Positions 1-7,472 of a stretch of DNA of 35,087 bases are shown piece after piece (the first letter of the stretch is position 1; each line of letters begins with the position of its first letter). The stretch spans positions 1 to 35,087 of the forward strand of contig PLXO01000059.1 of assembly GCA_003151425.1 (NCBI GenBank), written 5' to 3'. The translations under genes were made by a program, and so were the position numbers. The notes below the pieces were generated by a model. It was not told the origin of the DNA and searched no databases. It saw only the letters and a list, made by a program, of their open reading frames with translations. The stretch is from Acetobacteraceae bacterium (GTDB taxonomy: Bacteria > Pseudomonadota > Alphaproteobacteria > Acetobacterales > Acetobacteraceae).

Positions 1-25
1 AGCCCCTGGCCTTGCTTCGCTCACC
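1..25. repeat. Edge of an interspersed repeat, inverted relative to the right end
   Basis: The first 25 bases are nearly the reverse complement of 35015-35040 (shared core AGCCCCTGGCCTTGCTTC, then a short stretch with one or two differences). They are therefore part of the same dispersed repeat, which is cut by the window edge here. It lies just past the stop of the permease gene, a usual place for such extragenic repeats. Confidence 0.5.
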
Positions 26-32
26 TGGTGCC

Positions 33-983
33 TCATGCGTGCCGCACGCGCGGATCGAGCACGGCGTAGAGCAGATCGACCGCGAGATTGAGCGCCACGA
101 ACAGGACGGAGATCACCAGCACCACACCCTGGACCTCGGGGTAGTCGCGGGCGTTCACCGCGTCGACCAGCATGCCGGACAGACCCGGGTAGTTGAACAC
201 GTATTCGACCAGCACGGTGCCGCCGAGCAGGCTGCCCAGGTGCAGCGCCAGCACGGTGACCACCGGCATCAGCGCGTTGCGCAGCACATGGCGCAGCAGC
301 ACGCGGCGCGGCGACAGGCCCTTGGCCCAGGCGGTGCGGACGTGGTCGCGCCGCTGCTCGTCCAGCACCGCGGCGCGGGTCATGCGGAACACCGCGGCGG
401 CCAAGCCAAGCGCGATGGTCAGCGCCGGCATGGACAGCAGCTCCAGGTGGCGGAGCGGATCCTGCGCCAGTGGGACATAGCCGCCGGCGGGCACCAGGTG
501 CAGGGTCTGCGCGAACAGCAGCACGAGCAGGGTGCCGACGACGAAGACCGGCACCGCCATCGCCAGGGCTGCGGCCAGGGAGCCGGCGTGGTCCAGCCAG
601 CCGTTGCGTCCGACCGCGGCCAGCAGGCCTCCGGGGATGCCGAGCAGGACGGCGAGCAGCGCCGCGGCGACGATCAGCTCCAGCGTGCGCGGCAGCCGGA
701 GCGCAATCTCAGCCGCCACCGGGCTGTCGTCCTGCAGCGAGCGGCCGAGATCGCCGGTGAGCAGCCGCCGCAGGCTGTCGGCGTACTGCGTCAGCACGGG
801 GCGATCGAGGCCGAGCTGCGCGTGTAGCTCGGCGACGGCGGCGGCGTCCGGGGCCATGCCGCCCTGCGACAGCAGCAGCTCGGCGGGATCGCCGGGCACC
901 AGGCGGATTGCCAGGAAGACGATGCTGGCCACGACCCAGATCAGCAGGATCGAGGTGAGCAGGCGTCGGAGCAGCCAGCTCAT
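33..983 (-). CDS. ABC transporter permease, DppB/OppB type
   Basis: Inner-membrane permease subunit of a family-5 (peptide/nickel/opine type) ABC importer, 316 aa, the normal length. The N-terminus is a typical first transmembrane segment followed by the conserved VPGDPA turn (about residues 29-34). Hydrophobic segments follow at about 100-125, 135-160, 185-200, 235-260 and 285-305. A cytoplasmic coupling loop of EAA type (AxxKGLSPRRVLLRH) sits near 218-232. The ATG at 983-981 is the third copy of a 14-bp repeat, and its start is overlapped by the stop of a 5-codon minicistron (ATGA). The cognate binding protein is probably the gene at 4694, but a VanZ gene and a ligase-like gene lie between. 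DppC and the ATPases are not in the window; presumably they lie to the left. The transported substrate cannot be read from the sequence. Confidence 0.93.
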   Translation of the reverse strand: MSWLLRRLLTSILLIWVVASIVFLAIRLVPGDPAELLLSQGGMAPDAAAVAELHAQLGLDRPVLTQYADSLRRLLTGDLGRSLQDDSPVAAEIALRLPRTLELIVAAALLAVLLGIPGGLLAAVGRNGWLDHAGSLAAALAMAVPVFVVGTLLVLLFAQTLHLVPAGGYVPLAQDPLRHLELLSMPALTIALGLAAAVFRMTRAAVLDEQRRDHVRTAWAKGLSPRRVLLRHVLRNALMPVVTVLALHLGSLLGGTVLVEYVFNYPGLSGMLVDAVNARDYPEVQGVVLVISVLFVALNLAVDLLYAVLDPRVRHA

Positions 984-1018
984 CGAGGCCGACTCATTGG
1001 GGCCGGCTCATCGGGGCC
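977..1018 (-). repeat. 14-bp x3 tandem repeat carrying three ATGA start/stop overlaps
   Basis: Three 14-bp units (977-990, 991-1004, 1005-1018) differ at a few positions. Each contains ATGAG on the minus strand. The last unit holds the real start of the permease gene. Because 14 is 2 mod 3, the ATG of each unit opens a frame that ends at the TGA inside the next unit's ATGA. Confidence 0.9.
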
Positions 1019-1042
1019 ACCGCATGGACCGATGACCCATCA
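980..1042 (-). promoter_or_regulatory. Minicistron relay linking the ligase-like gene to the permease gene
   Basis: The ligase-like gene stops with TGA at 1042-1040, inside TGATG. That ATG opens a 10-codon frame (1040-1008, MGHRSMRWPR) ending in ATGA. The next ATG opens a 5-codon frame (1011-994, MSRPQ) ending in ATGA, then another (997-980, MSRPR) ending in the ATGA of the permease start. The whole spacer is thus tiled by overlapping tiny reading frames. The frames are read directly from the sequence; that they maintain translational coupling is inference. Confidence 0.7.
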
Positions 1043-3013
1043 GTTTGGTGCACGCGGACCGACATCGCGCAGCGGAACGATATCGCGTGGCGAGGCGCCG
1101 TCGCGCGGCGGACTGACATCGCGCGGCGGGCCGACGGCACGCGGCGGCCAGCCCAGCATCAACCCGAGCATTGCCACCAGATCGAACAGCAGCGCGATCC
1201 GTGGCGCCTCGAATATGTTGTCGAAAAACCCGCACAGCAGGACAGCGAGCATCGCACCGACGATCGGCGCGCCGATTGGCTCGCCGCGTCGGATTGCCTG
1301 CGCCGCGCCGCCGAGCGCGGAGACCACCAGCAGCGTCACCGCCGCGGTACCCACTACGCCACCCTCGAACCAGATCGACAGCGGCGAATCCAGGATGCGC
1401 CACAGCCAATGGTCGTCGGAGGTGAAGAACCAGCGCGCGGTGCCCGCGGCGAAATCGCCGTTGGCCACGATGTTGCTTGCCTCGGGGCTTCCCTCGGGGC
1501 GCCTGTCGGGTCCGACAAGTTGCACATCGGCAAGGTCCAGTATCACGCCGGCACCGGTGGCAAACGCCAGCTCGACCGGCGCCGGCACGCGCCCGCGCTG
1601 GATCGGGGCCGGCAACGGAGCCGAAACATGCTGCCAGACGTCGGCTTGGCCCACCGTCAAGAACAGCACGTGGCAATCGGCGGAATACAGCAGCAACTTG
1701 GAACAGAGAAACACTTTGACGCCCGTCTTGGGGACCGGTGCGCGCATGTCGAACATCACGGTGTAAGTGGCGCCGTGGACCACCGGCACCTTCTGACCGA
1801 AATAGAAGTCGGGCCCAAACATCGTTGCCAGATAGGCCCGATTGCCGTCGTGGCGCACGACATAGGTGCCGGGCTGCTGGTCGGGCGGGCTGCGCAGCGC
1901 GGCGAACCGCGGATAGGAACCGGTGCCCATGCCAAGGAAGACTGCCGCGAGGCCTTGATCCCGCCGGCCGAGGCCCGCACCCCAGTTCGCCTCGCGGGTG
2001 GCCAGGTCGGTCCAGACCCGCGCCACCCGATAGCGCATGAAATCGGTGTTCAGCCCGGCGATCAGCGCGATCGCCACCGCGAGCGCGATCAATGCGCCAC
2101 CGAGCCAATCGAGCGGGCTCCCACGCCGGCGCAAGGCGATCATCCAGGCGCACGAGGTCGTCACCATCGAGGCGAACGCCGCCGTATACGCAGTGCGCGC
2201 GAACGTTACGGCCAAAGTGTAGCTGGACAGCAGCAGCAGCGCGATCAGGCTCACCAGGGTCCACAGGCGCGGACGCAGCAGGCAGATGACCAGGAAGGGC
2301 ATCGCGAAGGTGAGATAGGCCCCGATATGCCCGCCGCCCACATGCATCGAGCTGAACGTTGCGGTGATGCGAAAGTCGCTGTGGATATCCGACAGGCTAG
2401 TGAACGCGGTGCGCTCCGCCACTGCGGCCAGGCACACCAGGGTCAGGCCGACCAGCACCCCAACGCCGAACAGCAACGCCAGGTCACCGTGCTCGCGCTG
2501 GCGGGCCCGCATGAACGGCAGCAGAATGAGCGCGCATAGGAACGGCTTGGTCAGCCGCACCGTGTTCAGCCAGGTCAAATACGGATTATCGCTGCCGCCG
2601 GGGAAGTCGGCGGTCATGCTGAAGCCGCGCACCATCCCGATCAGCCAGGCGAGGGTCGCCAGCGCCAGGACGAAGCGGGGGAACAGGCGCACGCGTTCAT
2701 CGGGCCAGATGTCCTGGCGGGTCGGCGGCGCGCGCAGCAGCAGCACGGCGACCGTGGCTAGCACCGCGATATCGGCCTCGGAGATGGCGATCCAGCCGGT
2801 CCACGGGCCGAGGTCGAGCGAGGGTGTGATCGCCGGCAGCAGCCCGAACCATAGCACCGGCCGCCTCCATAGGACCGCGACCCATGCCACCAGCGCGGCG
2901 ACGGCCTGCCAGCGGCCGAGCGGGTAGTCCCAGGCCAGCACCGCCGCCGTCGCCAGGAACACAGCTGCCAGCGCAAGGCGCAGGGGCAACCAGCCGGCGA
3001 CGGGGAGTTTCAT
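1040..3013 (-). CDS. O-antigen-ligase-like polytopic membrane protein
   Basis: Predicted 657-aa inner-membrane protein of the O-antigen ligase/Wzy-like group, which joins or polymerises lipid-linked glycans at the periplasmic face. The first half is a string of hydrophobic helices. A large polar insert of beta character (about 390-540) looks like a carbohydrate-binding module. The C-terminal part returns to the membrane after an HWLWRILDSPLSIWFEGG segment typical of the family. The ATG at 3013 was chosen because it overlaps the TGA of the VanZ gene as ATGA; the open frame runs further upstream only through the repeat-coded region. The last 40 or so residues are rich in PRD/PPRD and are encoded by an 18-bp tandem repeat (1059-1148). 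Substrate and acceptor are unknown. Confidence 0.72.
   Translation of the reverse strand: MKLPVAGWLPLRLALAAVFLATAAVLAWDYPLGRWQAVAALVAWVAVLWRRPVLWFGLLPAITPSLDLGPWTGWIAISEADIAVLATVAVLLLRAPPTRQDIWPDERVRLFPRFVLALATLAWLIGMVRGFSMTADFPGGSDNPYLTWLNTVRLTKPFLCALILLPFMRARQREHGDLALLFGVGVLVGLTLVCLAAVAERTAFTSLSDIHSDFRITATFSSMHVGGGHIGAYLTFAMPFLVICLLRPRLWTLVSLIALLLLSSYTLAVTFARTAYTAAFASMVTTSCAWMIALRRRGSPLDWLGGALIALAVAIALIAGLNTDFMRYRVARVWTDLATREANWGAGLGRRDQGLAAVFLGMGTGSYPRFAALRSPPDQQPGTYVVRHDGNRAYLATMFGPDFYFGQKVPVVHGATYTVMFDMRAPVPKTGVKVFLCSKLLLYSADCHVLFLTVGQADVWQHVSAPLPAPIQRGRVPAPVELAFATGAGVILDLADVQLVGPDRRPEGSPEASNIVANGDFAAGTARWFFTSDDHWLWRILDSPLSIWFEGGVVGTAAVTLLVVSALGGAAQAIRRGEPIGAPIVGAMLAVLLCGFFDNIFEAPRIALLFDLVAMLGLMLGWPPRAVGPPRDVSPPRDGASPRDIVPLRDVGPRAPN
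1059..1148 (-). repeat. 18-bp x5 tandem repeat coding the C-terminus of the ligase-like protein
   Basis: Five imperfect 18-bp units (1059, 1077, 1095, 1113, 1131) with the common core TCGCGCGGCGG. They keep the reading frame and give a 6-residue periodic tail of PPRD/SPRD type just before the stop codon. Confidence 0.8.
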
Positions 3014-4605
3014 TGCGCGATGCGGTGCGCTGCGCGGTCCGCTGTGGTCGCGCTCGCCGTGCGGTCCGCTGATGTTGCATTGGCAGCGCGCTCGGCTGAC
3101 GTCGCACTCGCACCGTGGTCGGCTGACGCGTTCGCAGCGTGCCGCGCTGACGTTACGCTCACGGCGCGTTCGGCCGACGTGGCGGTCGTAGCGCGCTTCG
3201 TTGACAACGCGTCGGATGGCACCAGCGAGGATACTGACAGCAAGATCGGCCACAGGATCGGCATCACGCGGTTGGCCGCGTAAGCGGCGATCGCACCGAT
3301 CAGGACCTCGTTGAAATCCGGCTGCAGCCCGGGTTTCATTCCACGTCCGAGCTCGATCGTCAGAGACAACAATCCGGCCATGGCGCCGGCCACCAGTGCC
3401 GTCCGCCTTGTGCCGCCGCGGCGCAGCCAGATCATCGCGCCGATCGGCGCATACATGGCGACATGCACAACGTCGCTTTGCAGTGCATGGGACTTAGATA
3501 CAATGTAGTCGTGCCAGAGCGGCAGCAGGCCGCGCGGATCGAGACCCTCCAGTGCCTGGTCCGGCGTCACCCAGGCGTGGGTCAGCAGCCCGTTGGCGTA
3601 GACCAGCAGCAGCAGATAGAGCGGCAGCAGGACGGGCAGCGCGCGTCCGACCTGGTAGCGCACCCGCCGCGGGTCGTGGACCGCGAGCCAGCGCAGGAGC
3701 ATCGCTCCGCCGACGACGCCGAGCAGCCGCAGGCCGAACGTCGCGACCGAGACCTTGGCGCTGAGGATGAACAACGTCGCGCCGAACAGGATCGCCAGCA
3801 GGGTGGCGCCGATGGTGGCGATCCGCGCGAGGCTCGGCGGTTGCCTGCATTCCGCCGGCAGGCACAGCCGCATGCCGAGTGGCACCGCCGCGATTGCCGT
3901 GGCGACCAGCAAAACGATTTGTAACCCGAACGGACGCCCCGTGTTCGGGAGTGACAGCAGTGCATTCGGCAGGGTTATGAAACGGTGGGCGATGTCCCGC
4001 GTGCTCAATGCAACATCGAAGGGAAACAGGGCGAAGGTGACAAAGCCGAGGATCGCCGCATCCAGCACGAGGCGGAGGCGGGACGTCTCGTCGGTGGTGG
4101 CGCCAAGGCGCCGCATCGCCGCGCGCAGCGGGTGAAACAGGCCCACACTGAGCGTCGCGCCGAGCGATTGGGCGATGATGTAGTTCAGCGAGACAGTGCG
4201 CGGCGGGAAGAACAATTGCGCGTATTTGACCGCCAGCACGAAAACGAGGCTGACCAGCAGCGCGAACGCGGTGCCGAGCAGGCGCGCGCCCAAGCCGCGG
4301 GCGGCGCCGAACGTTCCGGTGACGAGCAGTCCGAACGGCACCATCATCAGCAGGTTGGCGATCCAGTCGGGCCGCTGGTCGGAGCCGGTGTCGAAGAACC
4401 GCGTGGCCAGGAAGGCGTGCCAGGCGCCCGCCGGGTCCTGTGGCACGAAGTGAAAACCGAGCGGCCCCAGTACCAGGCTGCTGTAGACGACGATCAGCGC
4501 ATAGAGCAGCAGCCATCCGGCGCAGCGGCGCGGTCCGAACCGCGTGGGCCGGCGATGGGCCATGGGCGCTGGGCGCGGCTGCGGTTGGACGTTCGACCGG
4601 GACAT
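3010..4605 (-). CDS. Double VanZ-like membrane protein
   Basis: A 531-aa polytopic membrane protein. An N-terminal VanZ-like module (about 20-160) carries the DWIANLLMMVPFG motif. A second module (about 330-465) carries the family's closing pattern, ELGRGMKP followed by PDFNEVLIG. VanZ proteins are integral membrane proteins, some linked to teicoplanin resistance and many found beside polysaccharide genes; their biochemistry is poorly known. Position and the ATGA overlap with the O-antigen-ligase-like gene suggest a joint role in a surface glycan (inference). The ATG at 4605 is taken; the TTG just before it is the other option. The last 55 or so residues are a 9-residue repeat (ATSAERAAN type) encoded by 27-bp units and look like low-complexity expansion, not a folded domain. 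Confidence 0.75.
   Translation of the reverse strand: MSRSNVQPQPRPAPMAHRRPTRFGPRRCAGWLLLYALIVVYSSLVLGPLGFHFVPQDPAGAWHAFLATRFFDTGSDQRPDWIANLLMMVPFGLLVTGTFGAARGLGARLLGTAFALLVSLVFVLAVKYAQLFFPPRTVSLNYIIAQSLGATLSVGLFHPLRAAMRRLGATTDETSRLRLVLDAAILGFVTFALFPFDVALSTRDIAHRFITLPNALLSLPNTGRPFGLQIVLLVATAIAAVPLGMRLCLPAECRQPPSLARIATIGATLLAILFGATLFILSAKVSVATFGLRLLGVVGGAMLLRWLAVHDPRRVRYQVGRALPVLLPLYLLLLVYANGLLTHAWVTPDQALEGLDPRGLLPLWHDYIVSKSHALQSDVVHVAMYAPIGAMIWLRRGGTRRTALVAGAMAGLLSLTIELGRGMKPGLQPDFNEVLIGAIAAYAANRVMPILWPILLSVSSLVPSDALSTKRATTATSAERAVSVTSARHAANASADHGASATSAERAANATSADRTASATTADRAAHRIAQ
3014..3200 (-). repeat. 27-bp tandem repeat (about 7 units) coding the VanZ C-terminus
   Basis: Imperfect units of 27 bp (one of 24) with GCTGACGT or GCTGATGT at the same phase run up to the VanZ stop and the next gene's start. 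They encode a 9-residue periodic tail rich in Ala, Ser, Thr, Asp and Arg. Confidence 0.78.
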
Positions 4606-4669
4606 CAAGCTGCCCTGCTAGCCGACATCAAGCGGCCCTGCTAGCCGACATCAAGCGGCCCTGCTAGCC
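4601..4669 (-). repeat. 23-bp x3 tandem repeat over the VanZ start codon
   Basis: Three 23-bp units (4601, 4624, 4647), the last two identical and the first differing at one base. Each contains TTGATGTC on the minus strand. The two upstream copies form 7-codon frames (MSASRAA) at 4651-4628 and 4628-4605. Each ends in TGATG, the last one giving the ATG of the VanZ gene. Confidence 0.9.
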
Positions 4670-4699
4670 GGTGCCCAGCTAGCCGGTGCCCAGTTAGCC
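4670..4699 (-). repeat. 15-bp x2 repeat duplicating the stop codon of the binding-protein gene
   Basis: Two 15-bp units (4670-4684, 4685-4699). They place TAA (4696-4694) and TAG (4681-4679) in the same frame; a third in-frame TAG (4666-4664) falls in the adjoining 23-bp repeat. The binding-protein gene therefore ends with three in-frame stops spaced 15 nt apart. Confidence 0.85.
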
Positions 4700-6214
4700 G
4701 GTGGTGGCGGTCTCGAACGTCGTGCCGGAATAGAAGGTCAGCGCGCCGGGCATGTTGTGGAAGTCGCGCACCTGGCGGCTCATGCCGTAGCCCTGGGCGC
4801 GGAAGCACAGACCGATCATCGGCGCCTCCCGCAGATAGACCTTTTGCAAGTCGGTGTAGATCGCATGCCGCTTGCCGAGGTCGAACTCAGCGCGTCCGGC
4901 GTCGATCAGTCGGTCCAGCTCGGGGACGTCGAGCGCGTAGCTGCGCACGTAGGAGGGTGACAATCGGCCATCGACGAACGATGACAGCCCGTCCGGATCG
5001 TTGCTCTCGGAGGCCGATCCCCCCACCGCGAGCTCGTATTGCCCCTTGTTGCCGAGGCTCACGCGGGTGGCCCAGTCGGGCAGCACGAGCTCGGCCTGGA
5101 TGCCGACCGCGGCGAGGTGCTGCTGGGCCACCGCGGCGGTGTCCTTGTGCATGCCGTACTGCGCGGTGGATAATAGTTTGCACGCGAAACCATTGGGCAC
5201 GCCGGCCTCAGCCAGCAGCGCTTTGGCCTTTGCCGGGTCGTAGGCCAGGCCGTGCGCCAGCGACTCGTCGTAGAACGGTGTGCCCTTAGAAAGCGGCAGG
5301 CCCTCGATCGGATCGCCGCGGCCGAAGAAGGCGGCCTTGACGATGTCCTCGCGCTGGATGGCATGGGCCACCGCGCGACGCACCCGCGCGTCGCCGAACG
5401 GGCCGGCCTTGGCATTGAACGTGAGATACATGAACGGGCCGGAGGTGGCCTGCAGGCTGAGCTTCGGGTCGGCCTCGATGCTCGGCATGGATTGCCAGGG
5501 CACGTATTCGATCAAATCGACATCGCCCGCCTGCAATGCGGCGACGCGCAGATTCTCATCGGCATAGGCGACCATGCGGACGGCTTGCAGCTTCGGCAGG
5601 CCGGGGCGGTAGAACTTGTCGAACGCCTTGAAGTCCAGGGCGACGCCGCGTTCCTCGTTGCTGAGCAGGAACGGACCGGCACCGATGCCGAGCGGGTTGC
5701 CCGCGGTGGAGCCTTTGGCGAGGATCGGCAGGAAATAGCTTGCCATGTCCAGCGGCAGGGTCGCGCTCGGTTCTTTGGTGTGGACGCGAACGGTGCGCGG
5801 GTCGGGGGTCTCGACCCGCGTCAGGCGCTGCATCTCGGCGCGCAGATAAGCGGTGGATTTTTCGCCCGCTACCTGCTCGATGGTCCACGCGACGTCGGCC
5901 GAGGTCACCGGCGCGCCGTTGTGGAACACGGCATCGCGCAGGTGGAATACCCAGGCGCCGTCATCCTCGTGTTCCCACCGCTCCGCCAGCTCGCCGCGCA
6001 GCGCGCCGTCAGGGCCGTAGCCCAGCAGGCCACGATGGAACATCAGCTTGGCGGTCGCCGCGGCGGTGCCGGCATTGGCCCAGGGCGCCATCGTCGGCGG
6101 GTAGCTCGACAGGCCGAACACCAGTTTGCCTGGCGTGACGGCGGCGCGCGCGGGGTGGCGCAGGAAGGGAAGTGCGGCGCCGGCGGCGAGCAGGGCGCGG
6201 CGGGAAAGGGTCAT
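4694..6214 (-). CDS. ABC transporter substrate-binding protein, family 5
   Basis: Periplasmic solute-binding protein (506 aa, normal length) of the peptide/nickel/opine family that feeds a DppBC-type permease. A Tat-like signal (SRRALLAAG followed by a hydrophobic run ending at ARA) lies at residues 4-24. The family hallmark stretch, with AERWEHEDDGAWVFHLRDAV and FHNGAPVTSADV, is near 75-108. The ATG at 6214 is preferred over the TTG two codons upstream because GGAGG lies 7-8 nt ahead of it and the signal peptide then starts with the twin arginines close to the N-terminus. It is the first gene of a minus-strand run whose matching permease lies three genes downstream. The ligand is unknown. 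Confidence 0.92.
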   Translation of the reverse strand: MTLSRRALLAAGAALPFLRHPARAAVTPGKLVFGLSSYPPTMAPWANAGTAAATAKLMFHRGLLGYGPDGALRGELAERWEHEDDGAWVFHLRDAVFHNGAPVTSADVAWTIEQVAGEKSTAYLRAEMQRLTRVETPDPRTVRVHTKEPSATLPLDMASYFLPILAKGSTAGNPLGIGAGPFLLSNEERGVALDFKAFDKFYRPGLPKLQAVRMVAYADENLRVAALQAGDVDLIEYVPWQSMPSIEADPKLSLQATSGPFMYLTFNAKAGPFGDARVRRAVAHAIQREDIVKAAFFGRGDPIEGLPLSKGTPFYDESLAHGLAYDPAKAKALLAEAGVPNGFACKLLSTAQYGMHKDTAAVAQQHLAAVGIQAELVLPDWATRVSLGNKGQYELAVGGSASESNDPDGLSSFVDGRLSPSYVRSYALDVPELDRLIDAGRAEFDLGKRHAIYTDLQKVYLREAPMIGLCFRAQGYGMSRQVRDFHNMPGALTFYSGTTFETATTG

Positions 6215-6220
6215 CGGCAA

Positions 6221-6490
6221 GCCTCCGAGCGTTACGTCCGGTCGCCGGTCCGGCCACCGAGTTCATTTTGGCGCGACCACGTTGCCCACGCCATCATGGC
6301 CGGGCTTGATACCATGGGCGTTAGGATAAGCCGGGACCGCCATTTAGGGTTCTCCCCCTCCCCTTGAGGGCTTGGGCCGCGAAGCGGACCAAGGTTGGGG
6401 GGAGGGGTGGGCGCGCTCGAAGCTTCGGTGCGACCCTGGCACCAACCCCTCCCCCTAGCCCCCTCCCTCTTTATTTCTCAACAGGAACGT
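6221..6490. other. Intergenic region with one REP-like element
   Basis: This 270-bp gap separates the start of the binding-protein gene from the end of the small membrane-protein gene. It holds one REP-like hairpin (6352-6407) and a second pyrimidine-rich stretch (about 6440-6475). I see no coding sequence in it. The promoter of the transporter run should lie here, but no clear -35/-10 pair stands out. Confidence 0.6.
6352..6407 (+). repeat. REP-like extragenic palindrome, copy A
   Basis: About 56 bp. Outer arms CCCCCTCCCC and GGGGGGAGGGG flank an inner hairpin CTTGG-CCGC-GAA-GCGG-CCAAG with one mismatch. Nearly identical copies are at 9139-9195 (direct) and 9225-9282 (inverted), and a half-copy is at 15101-15132. 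All are between genes, as expected of REP-type repeats. Confidence 0.88.
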
Positions 6491-6955
6491 CTACTGTCCA
6501 GCCGCCCTTCTGATCCACGAAACGCCCATTCCAAGAAGATAGAGTCCGATCGACGGAACGATCCAAACGGCAATCCCCTTCTCTGCGGCTGAAAGCCGCG
6601 CTTGGATAGCTTGCTCATGTGCGTCGGTTTCGAGGTTTGTCATGATTTGAGCGATTGCCGACTGGTCGACAAATGTTGACCCCATTTGTCTTTCGACGCG
6701 TTGAAGACATTCCGCCGTTGGGGTCAGACCCTCGGAAGAGAGTTTGTCATCGCAACGTTCGTTCGCCGCGTCTATCTTGGCTATGTCACTGCGCAGGTCG
6801 GCAGCATACGCGAGCGCATCGGCTCGAAACGCCTCCTCCGTTGGAACGCTATATATAGTGATAGCGGCGCAGGCGGCCAGCCAAGTCAGGGCGAGGACGC
6901 ACCAAGATCGCTGCCATACATTCAGGGCGTTCAATCGTTGTCGGAGGTGCGTCAT
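6491..6955 (-). CDS. Small two-helix membrane protein, unknown
   Basis: A 154-aa protein not recognised as a named family. A transmembrane helix near 12-32 is followed by a soluble middle with four Cys/acidic-rich turns and a second helix near 125-148, then a short Arg-containing tail. The topology suggests a periplasmic loop between two anchors. The ATG at 6955 has GAGG 10 nt upstream; an in-frame ATG at 6997 would add 14 polar residues. Base composition is visibly poorer in GC than the flanking genes, and the gene abuts the truncated HEPN gene, so it may have arrived with a foreign segment. Confidence 0.55.
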   Translation of the reverse strand: MTHLRQRLNALNVWQRSWCVLALTWLAACAAITIYSVPTEEAFRADALAYAADLRSDIAKIDAANERCDDKLSSEGLTPTAECLQRVERQMGSTFVDQSAIAQIMTNLETDAHEQAIQARLSAAEKGIAVWIVPSIGLYLLGMGVSWIRRAAGQ

Positions 6956-7006
6956 GGGCAGTTTGCCTCGCTGCGGTTGACGCTCAAGGTTTACCATCCT
7001 TGCCGC

Positions 7007-7141
7007 CTAAAGGAAATCTTTCGGATTCAAAAAGGGGAGGGGGAAAGCCTTTGCATGTGCGAGACCAGTGATGAACGAGCGAGCAAGCCGCGCGTTCTCC
7101 AGGATGTCGCGTAGCGCCTGACCGGATTGGTCAGAAGGCAT
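7007..7141 (-). pseudogene. Truncated HEPN (DUF86-type) toxin gene
   Basis: The first 27 or so residues (MPSDQSGQALRDILENARLA) are the usual opening of DUF86/HEPN proteins that pair with MNT nucleotidyltransferases. The frame then runs into an unrelated tail and stops after 44 aa, where about 110-120 are normal. The whole region with the HEPN RNase motif (Arg...His) is missing. Its ATG lies inside the end of the MNT gene (11-nt overlap), as in intact pairs. The break falls in a CCCCCTCCCC stretch next to the foreign-looking gene at 6491. Confidence 0.72.
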
Positions 7142-7427
7142 AGACTGCCTCTCGCTCGGCGCTCGGTCGGACATGCGGCTTGACGCGGGCATGGTTGGCA
7201 ACATCGACCGGCACCGGGAACAGGTCCGCAATGAACTGCGTCAGCCCGACATACGCGAATGCGTCGATCGGGGCGTCGGGCTGCAGATCGACCAGAATGT
7301 CGATATCGCTCGCCTCGGTGGCCTCGCCGCGCGCAGCCGAGCCGAACAAGGCGATATGGCGCACGCCGAGCCGGCGCAAATCCGGCTCACGCGCCTTCAG
7401 CGTCGCAATGATGGACTCCCGGGTCAC
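7131..7427 (-). CDS. MNT-domain nucleotidyltransferase (antitoxin of a broken HEPN/MNT pair)
   Basis: A 98-aa minimal nucleotidyltransferase. The active-site pattern GSAARG (29-34), D41-I-D43 and a third Asp near 75 is complete. In known HEPN/MNT modules the MNT partner blocks the HEPN RNase by AMPylating or contacting it. Here the partner is cut to 44 aa, so this gene may be an orphan. It is clearly homologous to the intact MNT gene at 30883 (both begin with xxRLKAxExxLRRLGV). It follows hyuB on the same strand after 45 nt, but a functional link is unlikely. Confidence 0.85.
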   Translation of the reverse strand: MTRESIIATLKAREPDLRRLGVRHIALFGSAARGEATEASDIDILVDLQPDAPIDAFAYVGLTQFIADLFPVPVDVANHARVKPHVRPSAEREAVYAF

Positions 7428-7472
7428 GATCTGCCTTCCCGCTGCACCGACCTATCGCGGCATGTCCGCACC

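Noticed and set aside
3014..3253. An 80-residue N-terminal extension of the ligase-like protein
   Set aside because: It is only an open frame through the VanZ C-terminal repeat. The ATGA overlap at 3010-3013 gives a natural start before the first hydrophobic helix.
5252..6367. A 371-codon plus-strand frame opposite the binding-protein gene
   Set aside because: It shows no domain and runs beyond the gene only through REP-like sequence.
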